Positions 35,195-45,950 of a stretch of DNA of 64,000 bases are shown in pieces (position 1 is the stretch's first letter; every line of letters starts with the position of its first letter). The notes beneath the pieces are model-generated. The model saw nothing but the letters and a program-made list of their open reading frames with translations. It made no database searches and had not been told where the DNA came from. Made by a program: the position numbers and the translations under genes. Source of the stretch: Hemileia vastatrix (lineage: Eukaryota; Basidiomycota; Pucciniomycetes; Pucciniales; Zaghouaniaceae). The stretch is from positions 22,625,501 to 22,689,500 of the forward strand of contig JASXTE010000016.1 in NCBI GenBank assembly GCA_030280995.1, written 5' to 3'.

Positions 35195-35815
35195 CTAATC
35201 CCCATACTTTTTGGATCTAAATAAAGTTTTTTTAAATCGATTAACTTTACCTTCTTTCATTACCTTATTGATTCTTTGAATCAACTTATGACTCATTTGA
35301 AATGAGCAACCAAAATGTGTTAAATCTTGACAGGATTCCAAACCAGGAGGAGCTTTGGTTGTTTGATGATTATCCTTAGAAGAATTCCAAATAGTTTCAA
35401 TGATACCATTTCCCAAACCAAAATCAATGATGCACCGGTGGTCTGGAAAATATAAACCATGTCATTTGATTTTAGCTGGAGATGGTATTGGTTGGCCAGT
35501 AATCGGTTTGATATATGAGAATATACCAAAAGTAAGAAAATTGGTGTCCTTGGTATTGGTGTGAATTTTATTGTGAAATCCAGAATGAGTGATAATAACA
35601 TTAGAAAATAAAAGATATTTGTGGCTGATATCTTCCCATTTGGAGTCACACCAATTTGGTATTCCAACTTTGGTTGCAAGTTCATGATTTTTTTCAAATG
35701 CTTTATTAAAGTGCTTTTTGAGTTGAAGAGCAAGAAAAGAGTTAAAGGAAGGTAGAGTGTCCCATAAGCAAAAATCTTCATCTTTTTGAGCTTTAGTGAT
35801 ATTCTTGAGCAACAA
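35195..35815 (-). pseudogene. TET/JBP-like 2OG-Fe(II) oxygenase (Tet-like), C-terminal part
   Basis: Minus-strand frame of ~206 codons with a single in-frame TGA (near 35459, where family members have Gly in K-G-H-G). Blocks: L-F-S-N-V-I-I-T-H-S-G-F-H-N-K-I-H, F-G-I-F-S-Y-I, G-K/Q-P-I-P, H-G-L-Y-F-P-D-H, G-I-I-E-T-I-W, H-Q-T-T-K-A-P-P and T-H-F-G-C-S-F-Q. From memory of the family these match fungal transposon-linked Tet-like oxygenases, which oxidise 5-methylcytosine-type bases. The expected iron-binding H-x-D reads H-T-N here, so this copy is probably dead. It ends at TAA before 35195. The N-terminus is not found upstream in one frame. Assignment rests on remembered motifs, not a search. 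Confidence 0.6.
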
Positions 35816-35927
35816 ATATATGCCTATATAATTGAAATTCCTAGATAATAATCATATAATAGTTTCAGAATCCTTATCCTCTAAATATGCAATATAAAAA
35901 TGTGAAATAAGACGAGTGAAATTTGGA

Positions 35928-36250
35928 AAAAAGGCTCAACTTCAAAGGTCAAAATCTCAGCAACCACTGAACCTAATTCAAACCTGTTTGTGGGAAATGA
36001 AAGATATGCTTTAGTAGAATCTTCAGTTAAAGGACATGTGATTTAAATAAACCTAACCCTAATTTGTTACATAAAAAAATGAAATAAAAATTTAAATTGG
36101 GAAAAAAAGGCTCAACTTTAACGGTCAATATCTCAGCAACCACTGAATCAAATTCAAATCTGTTTGTGGGAAATGAAAGGTAGCCTTCAGGAGAATCTTC
36201 AGTAAAAAGAACATTAGATTTGAATAAACCTAACCCTAATTCCGAGTCTG
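35928..36250. repeat. Tandem duplication (~175 bp period) upstream of the Tet-like gene
   Basis: AAAAGGCTCAACTT, CTCAGCAACCACTGAA, CTGTTTGTGGGAAATGAAAG and AAACCTAACCCTAATT each occur twice, at 35930-36070 and 36105-36243. The C-C-C-T-A-A ends look like two telomere units but are too short to mean more. The position is the likely 5' region of the minus-strand gene. Confidence 0.75.
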
Positions 36251-36985
36251 ATTTTCAAAATTTTACAAAAACTTGAAAAGTGGTAATGAAGATGAGATCA
36301 AAAGGAGTTTTATAAGTTCACTGTTATCCAGATAAGAGTAATACATATATTTAAGTATGAACTTTTCATAAAAGGAATGAGATATCATATAGGCATGAAA
36401 AAAAGGAGATGAAACTTACCTTGATTGAAAAGTAGGAAAAATAGAGTGAGAAAGATTGATGTTGGAATTGTGGGGAAATTGAATATGGAGTAAGTGAAAT
36501 GCATAAAGAATGTGCAATGTATGTGTTTCAATGAAATGGAGCCAAAAAAAAGTGAAATAAGGGAAAGGGGGGATAATGACCATGCCAATGAGGGATGAAG
36601 AGTAGGGTGATGGAGCTAAAAAAGAAAGTAAAGAGGGAGAGAAAAAAAAGGTTAATTATACCATTGAAATCCAAAATAACCACTTACAAAAAAAATTAGA
36701 TAAAAAAAATAAAATAAACAGAAAAAAACAAAAAAAATTATAATTAGTAATCAAAAAATCAAAAAAAAAAAGAATAAAGTGACTTACCTGGAGAGATGAG
36801 ATGACAAAATGAATGAAACCAAATTGTTTGAGGGATGTTGGAGGAGAATAGGAAAAGGATATGAGGGATGAATGAAAAAAAAAATCACTGACAAAATATG
36901 CAATTTCAGAAAATATGCGATTTCATGTTGAGCTGGTGAAAGAAAACCAATGAGCCATCCAAAAAAAAAATTTCACCGTAAATGC
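36251..36985 (-). promoter_or_regulatory. Likely 5' untranslated exons and introns of the Tet-like gene
   Basis: On the minus strand the splice-donor-like CAGGTAAGTC lies near 36790 and AAGGTAAGTTTC near 36418. The stretch 36985-36780 reappears at 62091-62280 on the plus strand, in front of another copy whose start codon follows a pyrimidine-rich AG. The shared layout suggests a leader with introns; the start of transcription is not known. Confidence 0.4.
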
Positions 36986-37049
36986 CAAAAAAAAATGAAT
37001 ATGCAACAAACCAAAATACCAACCCAAGTGAATGAAGTACACAAAGAAG

Positions 37050-37500
37050 AAATTTGGAGAGTACAAAATGGTATGGGAAAGAAAGGGATGATGTGGCCAA
37101 CATGTGGTTTTGAAAAAAAAAATCACGAAAAAAGTGCTGATTTGAGGTCAGAACTGACACCCATTGAAAAAAGATTAAGAAGTAGAAGAAATAAGTAAAA
37201 AAGAATGTAAACATGCCTGGTCAAAATATTGAAAATGTCAGGAAGGAGTGTGTGCCAAGGATTGATGGGTAGGTAGCGAGGAAGGTCAGTGTGTCACATG
37301 TGACAGGGATGGGATAAGAAAGGAAGGGATGTTTTGTGGCCAAAATGTGGTTGTGAAAGAAAACGGGAAAAAAGTGCTGATTTGAGGTCATAACTGACAC
37401 CCTTTTTTGAAATAAGTGACTTTTTTGCAAAATTTAAGTGCTGATTTGGTTTGAAATCCGCACTTAAGTTAAGTGCGGATTTGCCAGAACTGACACCCCC
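37050..37500. repeat. Subterminal repeats at the right end of the Harbinger element
   Basis: AGTGCTGATTTGAGGTCAGA with ACTGACACCC occurs at 37131-37161 and again at 37373-37402, about 242 bases apart. The terminal repeat itself ends in GCCAGAACTGACACCCCC. So the terminus-like AACTGACACCC is present three times, facing the same way. Confidence 0.7.
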
Positions 37501-37505
37501 TATTA

Positions 37506-40500
37506 TATATGTATATGATTTATTCTTTTTAAAAATTCCATTCCTAATACTTCCCTCTCCTCTTTTGTGCTTCACATATGGTTCCCCTCACACATTCTCT
37601 CACTCTCTTCAATTTAGAGCTACTCTCCCCAGTCCTCTCCCCTCACCACCCCTTGTATCCCCCTCTTTTGATCCCTTATCCACCCTTATATATCCCGTAT
37701 CAATATGAATAAATTTAACTGATCTCCTTCTCACCCCTCTTCCTCTATATGGAAAAAAGGGGTGAATTGACAATCCAAAGAGGTTGGGTGAGCAGCGAAA
37801 GGATCAAGATGATTTTGAGGTTAAATGGTTGGGATGGGGAAGAAGAAGGTTGGATTTGGAAGCAAGAGGCTTAGGATATATAAAAAAGGGCTTGGTGGGT
37901 TAAAGGGTGGAAAGGAAAGGTTGAGGTGGGAGGTGAAAGAGGTGGGGTGGGGTAGGGAGGAGTGAGAAAGGGGTGAGTATAGATGAGGAGGGAAGCAAGA
38001 GTAGTGGGGTGGGGTGGGGTGAGGAGTATAGAAACTTACTCATGAATTTTCGATACTACACTAAATGCCTTAAGATGTTTATCAAAAGAAGAGGCATGGG
38101 AATGAAGTCAGAAGGAATACAAAGGCAGAGAAAGGAATGTATAGAGCTCAAAAAGATGTGAAACAAGGTGGAATCTATCTTTCAGCCGAAGAACAGAGTT
38201 CACCCTGTCTGATTTCAGCACCCATTTTCCGCAATCAAAAACAACATGTAAAAGTGGTTTATTACTATTCATACCCCTCAACACATACAAGCTATTGGTT
38301 TATTCAATTTTTGTAATAAGTACCAAACATTGAGACTGAAGATATACAGGAGTGTAAAAACTAGCCATTAAATACTATTTTAATTTTTTACAAAGTCTTT
38401 TACAGAATTTTCATTAAGAATTTACATACAATATAAACCCAATAAAATGGGTAAACTTTTGAAACAAGTTGGAAAAATTAGAAAAGCCTATATTTAAATT
38501 TTGAGCTAATGCACTTTTTTCTTTTATTAGATGAATGTATAGAGCTTTTAATTTAGTTCAGAACAATTTTAGTGAGATGTATAATATTTTTGAATTCAAA
38601 AATAAAATTTAAATATATATTTAAAATGAAACACATTTATATATATAGTAAACCTTTTGCTTTATTTTATGTTCTATTATTACTTTACATGAAATAATAA
38701 TTAGTCATGATAGCCAAAAATTTAATAAAATGAGTATTTTAGCTTCCTCAATATCTTTTCTATAATCTATTAAATAAAAGAAAAAACTTTTTGTGTCATT
38801 TTTTTACAAAAGTATTTTCATTTCAATGACTATCTAAATTTTCCAAAAATAATATATCTTAATTTTGGTGGAACTTAGATTGAACTCTCATTGAGATCCT
38901 GTTTTGGACTGTGGTTCAAGCTAAGTTATACTGTGAGAAATTTTTTAATTTTTTAAAATTTTTATCAAATATTTTTAAATGTAAACATAAGTATATTTTT
39001 ATATCAAAATGATTTATATTAAAAACTTTAAATTTCTGGAAACAAATACAAATGATAAATCATTTTGGAGAAATTTTTTATTAAAAATATTTGGATGTTG
39101 ATTTTCTAATATTATGAAATAATTCTTTTTCTCCATTAAAGATTAAGAAGATAACTTAAAATTATCTTAATACAACTATAACATATAAAAAAGGTATCAG
39201 ATCTTCTTTTTAGATTCATACTGACTCAAAAAAATAATTTTTTCATTTTAAGTACAAATGATATAGATCCTTCAAAGCCTTACATTATTTTCTTAATTTT
39301 TATGTGTAAATCAAAGGGAAATCTCATAGGGTAAAAATGGTATCTTTTTAAAAATTAAATAAGTATATTTCAAATAAATATATATTGTTTTAAAAACTCA
39401 AAATTTAACCTTAAGTTTCTGGTTTAAATGTGTACTGATGAGTTGAAATATTCTCTATCCAAATTCATTTTTTTAAATATATTCATTCTAGTATTTCTTA
39501 TTTAGAAGGCCAATTACAAGAAAACTTATAAAATCTTCTGTTTACATAAAATTTCAAAGGGATTTTACTTTAAATAATTAGAAATTTAATAGCAGAATAA
39601 TATAATTTTTACCTATCAGTGTGAATATCATTATTCTAGTAAATGATTGATAAATTTTTAAATCATATATTCTATTTAAGAAGTATGTGTAAATGTTCAG
39701 TTGTGAATTAATCCTGTCAAAAACTTTTTTCCAAAGACTACAAAAGCAAACCTGAAATTTTTTACTTAATTTGTTCATCAACAACATAGAATTGCAATAT
39801 TCTTTCTATTCATTTAAAATATGCATCATTATTTATATTAATTAAAATATACTTTTTTATATGAGTAAATCTCAAAATACCTATTGTGCTTTTTTTTAAA
39901 AAAATAATTATAATATGGTAGTTATTCAATGAGAAACTAATATAATGATGAAAAATTACCACTTCTACCTTTTAAGTTCAGTTCTTGCACAATATTTTAC
40001 TCTGAAATTCAACCTGAACCACATTTTTTGACATGAGACTGCTTTTGAAAATCTATGGTGCTTATTCCTAGGCGGACATAGCAATTATCCCACCATATAA
40101 CATGGAAGCCCAGTTAAGCATTAATATTAAATTTAAAGAATTTTATGCTTTTTTGTTGTATTTTATCCTTAAAATCTTACTTCTAGTTTGAATTTCAGTT
40201 TTTCATATGAAAAATTCATTGAGTAGTGATTAATTATTTTAACTCATGAGATCACCCACCAACTGGCAATATTTTCATAGAATTTTAATGACATAAATCA
40301 TGAAAAGTTCTGGAATCTCCTATATTTATTATGTTAACTAAATGCTGATTACAAGAATAATTAGTATGTGAAGAATAAGCAAAACAAATAAAAGTTCAAT
40401 AATGAATTTCCTTTTGATTTAAATCATTGACTTGCATTTGAAAATTTCAAAAGCCAGATTAAAATCTACTATTATAAGAGATATACTTTTTTACAGAATT

Positions 40501-40741
40501 ATAATCAAATAATTTTTTGAATATTAGTGTTGAGTATAAGTAATTTATTAGAGTACTTCATTTAGTCAGAGATTGAGAAAACACATTGATAATTCTTTTT
40601 TCTTAGTTATATGTGTTTTGTGGTATTCTAGAAGTAAAAATATAAGACATTTGATTTTTCAATATTTTTTTGGATAAATCAACTGAATTGAAAATAATTA
40701 TATTGAATGAAAAAAATATATAAAAATACATGAAATAAAGA
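37506..40741. other. Long AT-rich spacer, no gene recognised
   Basis: 37555-37720 is pyrimidine-rich and 37760-38030 is purine-rich (AAGG and GGGGTG runs). 38300-40741 has only short frames (below ~75 codons) with no motif. It could be the internal part of the large inverted-repeat element, but nothing in it looks like a transposase. Confidence 0.4.
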
Positions 40742-40746
40742 ATCAG

Positions 40747-42875
40747 TGTGGTGATCCAAACCTGGGTAGGCCTTTGGAGTGCATATTTGGGTGTATTTGG
40801 TATGTAGGGTGTTATTGGGGTTATGGTGTTATTAGTGGATTTTTTCATCTTTAGGAGATAGTTAGTAGTGTTTATGGAGGCTTAAGCTAGGGTCACTTAT
40901 TATGTCTCAGCTTAATGTCCTTTCTTTTCTCTTCATTTTGGTATCCCTTATGGGTGGTTACCTTGTTTTATAGGGTAGTTATGGTGTTGTTATTGGTATT
41001 TATTGGAAGTTTATTGTTTAATGGTGCTTATGTAGGCTTAATCTAGGGTCACTTATAATGCCTCAGCTTATTGTCCTTTATTTTCTTTTCATTTTGGTAT
41101 GTTTTATGTGTGTTTATTTTGTTTATTAGTGAAGTTATGGGTTTTTAGGGTTTTTAGGGGTTTTATGGATTGTATGAGTGTTTTAGAGCCTACAAGCGGT
41201 CCGCCTGCCCCCAAGCAGCCTTCCTGCCCCTAAGTGGCATTCTGCCTTGAAGTGGTGTGCCCGCCTGGGCGCTGGGGAGGCACTAAAATGCACTTTTATT
41301 CATGAAAAAGGCTGGGAAAGCTGGATTTTGGGTGGGGAATCGGTCAGGGTGGTCTGTGCACTGGCTGTATGATGCGGGTGTGGGAAGATTTTTAGGGGAA
41401 TCATATTATCTCTTTATCTCATTGCCTCTCTGTTCCTCACTGTCTCATTGGCTTGTGTTTTTTTGGCATATATTACTGTTCATTTCAACTCTTTCTGGTA
41501 GTCTGTGTCAGCCTAAATATCCTTAGGACTGAGTATTTCTTATGCTTAAAATAAGATAACCTTAAGTAGATTAAGCTTATATCTTAAAAATAAGGTTAAA
41601 ATAATAATATATATTATTTTATTATATATATATATAATTATTATTCTATTATATAACTTATAACAGTTTAAATAGCTTATCCATGGCCTAATAATATTTA
41701 TTAAGGTGTTAATGGAGTCATAATATACTTGTCTTAAGTGATATGAAGTAATTATTGACATACATAAGCTTATATGTATACATAAATCTCATATTCAGTG
41801 AAATATGCAGTAAATTATGTATATTTAGGTATATAAGTGGGTTTTAGCCCCTTAATAGCCTATAACCTTTGTTTTTCTGCTTATTTTAGGTCATATGGAT
41901 GAAATCAGTGGACTCACAACACCTACAGAAGCATAGACACCTATATCAGGCGCATACACCCAGTTTGGACAACTAAAATTACTTCCTTGGATGGTTATTC
42001 ACGGATTTATGGGTTGGAAGGATGTTTCTGGGCTAATATGGATGCTTGGGGATGTTATTGGGGGCTTGGAAATTTTATTTGTTTCCTTTATATGCTTTTA
42101 GTTTCATTAAATCTCTTTTTGATTATTTATTTTACCTGTTTCTTTATGGTATCCGCTTTTATCTGGGTTTTCTATTTATGGTTTGGGTCAGTGTTATTAT
42201 TAATAGTGATGGAGGGTCCTTACTGGAGGTCTGGGTGTTGAAACTTCTTGAAGTGGACGCCATGGGGAGGTGATGGGCCCTCACAGTGCTGTAATTGCCG
42301 GGGATAGCAGTGACATCATCTGGATTGAATGTCTGTGCACTCCAGTGGATTTGGGTATAAGTAAGGAGGGATTTTGACGGTTTATTATCATCATTCAATT
42401 ACTACAATCCAAACAACCACTAAAATACAATTATTAGCATTCAGAAATATATTATAAAGCCATTATAGATTGATATTATCTTTATATAAGCTATAACTCT
42501 ATTTTATTCTTCTATTTTCCACCACTAGCACGCATTTAAATCCAAGTATTGTGAGTTTTATTTGAGTATAACTATTCTATTAGTCTTCCCCTGAGGTTTA
42601 ATCACTAAATCATTTATTAATAAGTAGTAGGACCATAAAATAACACTATTATATCATACTTATATACTAGACTATACTGACAGTCTGTCTGGGACTATTA
42701 TCTTCACTCTTAAAGGGGTCAAGAGTGTTTAACTAGAGGGTCTAGCAAACAGATCTTCAATTTTCTGAAACAGGTAAATCCCACTTGTTTTTCTAGAGGG
42801 ACAGGGGTTATTCTTTCTGGTTTTTTTCCAACTCCCTTGGTCAAGGCCTATAGCTAGTACTATAGGATTGCCTAC
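40747..42875 (+). repeat. 5' LTR of G5 (type-b), interrupted
   Basis: It starts TGTGGTGATCCAAACCTGGG and ends GATTGCCTAC. Removing the 1177-bp insert and one 5-bp duplicate leaves 947 bp, equal to the 3' LTR. The two copies differ by few bases, so G5 inserted rather recently. Confidence 0.92.
41506..42682 (+). mobile_element. Solo LTR (1177 bp) inserted in the 5' LTR of G5
   Basis: It runs from TGTCAGCC to CTGACA with the exact duplication GTCTG on both sides (41501-41505 and 42683-42687). The uninterrupted site is visible in the 3' LTR near 48896-48905. It is nearly identical to the copy at 3290-4466. Confidence 0.97.
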
Positions 42876-42880
42876 ATCTC

Positions 42881-42896
42881 TGGCGCCCAACATGGG
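42881..42896 (+). promoter_or_regulatory. Primer-binding site of G5
   Basis: TGGCGCCCAACATGGG starts five bases after the LTR, the same box as in G2 and G4. Confidence 0.75.
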
Positions 42897-43101
42897 ATAC
42901 GAATCTGTTGGCTTTTTGGAATATCTGTTTATCTAGGCTTCTCTCTTTGGTGGATTTTGAATTTGGTGCTATATCTTTTTGTGGTTGGTCTAGGGGTCTT
43001 CTTTTCTGTTGGATTTGGTCCCTCCTAGGTCTATAAGGCTATTGGGGGGGACTTTGGCTAGCTTTGGTGGAGATTGGAGGCTGTAACTGGGAGTTGCTAG
43101 G

Positions 43102-43754
43102 ATGGTTAGGATTCAGTCTAGGGATGGTTCAAGGTTTTTGGGGGAGGATGCAAAGGGGTTTTTGGCTAGGTTTGAGGTTGCTTCCAAGATTGATGGGGCC
43201 TCACTGTTGGACATGCTTAGGCAAGTAATCTTTTTCATTGGTAATAGGGAGGTGGAGAAGGAAGTTTCTGGAATGGCAGGATATAGGAGTCAGGACTGGG
43301 GGAAGTTGAAGATTGAAATGGTTAAAAGGTGGCCTACTACTTTCTCAATGGTGGATCTTCATGGGATTTCTAGGAAGTGGGAATTGAAAGGTGGTGTAAC
43401 TTCTCTTTCTCAGTATGGGGAATTTATGGAGGAGTTTCGGGAGGCTCTCCATTATCTGGTATATAATGATATATTACCACATGAAGATGGGTCCAAGTAT
43501 GTATTTTGGAGTGCCATGGGTAGGGATGTAAAGGTGGAGGTTATGGAGATTCTTTTCAAGGCTGACTTGATGAAGACTCTTCCAAATGGGAAAATAGGAT
43601 CCCTGCTATGGCTGTTTTAAAGGATGTTATTTTTGGATATTTGGATGGTATGAAGGATAGGGATGTGGAATATGGAGAGGAAATCCTGTTGGATGGAGAG
43701 TTTCAGGAGACTGTGGTGGAAAGTTCAGTTTCTAGGGAGGTTTTGGAGCCATCA
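43102..43754 (+). pseudogene. gag of G5
   Basis: The start M-V-R-I-Q-S-R-D-G-S-R-F aligns with M-V-R-E-C-V-R-I-K-T-W-D-G of G2. Shared blocks are Q-V-I-F-F-I-G-N-R-E-V-E-K-E, F-W-S-A-M-G-R-D-V and L-M-K-T-L-P-N-G. A one-base shift near 43590 breaks the frame; the next frame (V-L-K-D-V-I-F-G-Y-L-D-G) continues to the insertion at 43754. The protein is clearly diverged from the G2/G4 Gag, so G5 has its own Gag lineage. There is no zinc knuckle. Confidence 0.75.
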
Positions 43755-45230
43755 TGTCAGGCTGAGGTCAAGTACAAAGACGTGAAATAGCTTGAATGGT
43801 CATTTGTCTAGAAGATTTTAATGGTCCTATATGAATACTGTAGTTTAAATCCAACAAGTAGTAAGGTATAATCAAAATTAAAGGTCTCAGTAATATAATT
43901 CTCACCATTTTTATATATGGCTTACAATCTTTTTGGTTGGTAGAAAAATAGATTTTATAATTCAGATCCTATTCAAAAGTCTTATAAAAGTACTAATTGA
44001 TATGTATTGTAATTTATTTGGTTATATTGGTTAAATTGTAATGATAAAGAATGTAGAAACAAGACCCAAAAACCTCCTCCTTTTATACACACTGAGTTCC
44101 CCAATGATTCCCTTGATGTACCATCCAATACACAGTTAATGACGCCTAAAAACAACTAATAGACCTTCCCATCAACGTCCCTAGTAACCCATGACATAAT
44201 TAGACAAGTAACAACCGTCAAAATCCTGTAATAATAAGGGAAATCCATCCAAATTAAAGAAAAGACAAAAAGAGAGTATATGCGGATAAAACAATAATAT
44301 AAAAGACTAAAGGAGACTTTTTAAGGTTAATAATAGCTTATCAATAAGGGGGATTTACTGTAGAAATGGAGGGGCTAATCCTGATATTATACTATGTGAA
44401 ATTCCCATCCAAAAATAACCAATATTGACTGAGAAACCACCCAAAAACTCAAAAAAGAGCGTGAGATGTGGGGTAACTACATGCAGTCCTTGGCAGGCGC
44501 TTGCACGAGTAAATCCTTGACTAAAATTAGACGAATTTAAGCGTGGTGATGAAATAAGACGCCATGAGTGAGGTTATTAATGAAATTAGTGTATATAAAC
44601 AAGGTCAATGCATTATTAATTAAGCTAGGGCACTAAATAAGCGCCTGTTGCCTATTTTAGTGTGTTTCCCCACAGTGGGCGTAGAATGTGGGGTAATTAT
44701 AGTTTGAAAAAGCTAACTTTGCTAAAAATGAAGCTATTCACACGGGAAAAAAGCAGGCAGTATGTGACCAGTACACAGAAGCCATTTCTGGCATAAAAAA
44801 CAACAAATTTGAAAAGTGTTATTTTTATGCATTTAAATAGCCAAATCAATCTGTTAAAGCACAATCTTGATATTCTCAATTTTATAGCGCATATAGTCAA
44901 CTTTTAAGTGAAATAAAGCGCATTTCATGTTTTTTGCGTAAAACAATGAATATAACAGCTTTAAGTGTACTTAAAAATTATGTAGCCTTATACTTAATGT
45001 TCTTAAGATTACCCTTACATATTCCAACTTAATATTAAGTACATAAGACCTATAAAAGGTGGATATATGCGTGTATATAAGGTGTTATAATGGCATATTA
45101 TGTATATTATCATAATTTTACTTATGTATACTGTTTATGTTCTCTCAATTATTGTTCCCCTGTATAGTTCATGTGGTTAACATAACTTATAAGCACTTTT
45201 TACTCAGTCCTGGGAATATACAGGCTGACA
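43755..45230 (-). mobile_element. Solo LTR (1476 bp), relative of the 1177-bp family, in G5 gag
   Basis: It runs from TGTCAGGC (43755) to GGCTGACA (45230), with the exact duplication CATCA (43750-43754 and 45231-45235). The minus strand starts TGTCAGCCTGTATATTCCCA and keeps GGACTGAGTA of the 1177-bp family, but most of the interior differs and it is 299 bp longer. Removing it makes the gag frame run on in phase. Confidence 0.88.
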
Positions 45231-45235
45231 CATCA

Positions 45236-45950
45236 ATTTTGGAAGATGGGGACTCTGATGATTTTTGTGAAAATAATTTTTCTTTTCCAAAGGATGCCAT
45301 AGGATTTCAGGAATGTGCTTCACTGGATGTTTTGGAAATGTACACACTGGAGGATTAGTGTATTTATTCAAGGTTGGGTGAATTATGTTGGAAGGAGGAC
45401 TTGTCTGGTCATGAAGAAGGATTTTGGGATATTGAGAAGGAATCTGTGGTGGATGAATGGTTGCTGTGGGATGATTATTTTTCTTTCTCAAGTTCAGATA
45501 ATGGCTGTATAAGTTGAATTTTTGAATGTACAGAAAGATTCTGTCTTGGATCTTTTTCTCATAAAGGAAGATTATTTTCAGGTGGTTCCCTCAAGATCAG
45601 AAGGTCTCTGCTTGGAGGAGGATTTTTATTTTGATGTTATGGATGTTATTCTGGAGGATTTTGCAGATTCTAAGCAAGATTCCTATAGGGAAGGGGAAAA
45701 TTGTGATGTCTTGGATGTTACTGGTATGGAGGTTAATTTCAAAGATGTGGTGGAGGTTCCAGATGTTTCACAGGGTGGAGAATTTATTGATTCTGGTGAT
45801 GTGAACTATGGTAGACTCAGTGTATGGAGGAGGATGGAAGATTTGTTTGGAGGTCTGATGTTGGGATATCAGAATTGGAAGAGGAGCTTAGGGGGTTCAG
45901 GCCCTAGGGGCAAACTTATTGGTTTGAAACTTGGTATTTCAAGAATCTGA
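45236..45950 (+). pseudogene. Acidic C-terminal extension of the G5 gag frame
   Basis: In phase with the frame before the solo LTR are acidic stretches (L-E-D-G-D-S-D-D-F, E-E-G-F-W-D-I-E-K-E-S-V-V-D-E). They have a TAG at 45356 and a TGA near 45515. A frame change leads to 45522-45950 (L-E-E-D-F-Y-F-D-V-M-D-V-I-L-E-D-F). No known domain is recognised. It stands where G2 and G4 have nucleocapsid, protease and pol, so it may be an eroded relic of the acidic pol linker or an unrelated tail. Confidence 0.45.

Larger units (their letters stand above)
33753..37501. mobile_element. PIF/Harbinger-type DNA transposon carrying a Tet-like gene
   Basis: A 31-bp perfect terminal inverted repeat starts GGGGGTGTCAGTTCTGGCAA at 33754 and is mirrored at the right end (37470-37500). 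TATTA is found on both sides (33749-33753 and 37501-37505); a 3-bp duplication plus terminal A is an alternative reading. Next to the ends stand repeated AAATCCGCACTTA units in both orientations, likely transposase-binding sites. Inside are a DDE transposase on + and an oxygenase-like gene on -, convergent. Harbinger elements normally carry transposase and a Myb-like protein; I see no Myb-like frame here. Confidence 0.8.

Noticed and set aside
36040..36250. CCTAACCCTAA, possible telomere repeat
   Set aside because: Only two units, embedded in a 175-bp tandem duplication; no array.
37250..37720. Open frames in purine- or pyrimidine-rich sequence at the Harbinger right end
   Set aside because: Composition-driven, overlapping on both strands, no conservation in the repeated copies.
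44641..44700. Region considered for tRNA or internal promoter
   Set aside because: No cloverleaf or A/B box pair could be drawn; the stretch lies inside a solo LTR.
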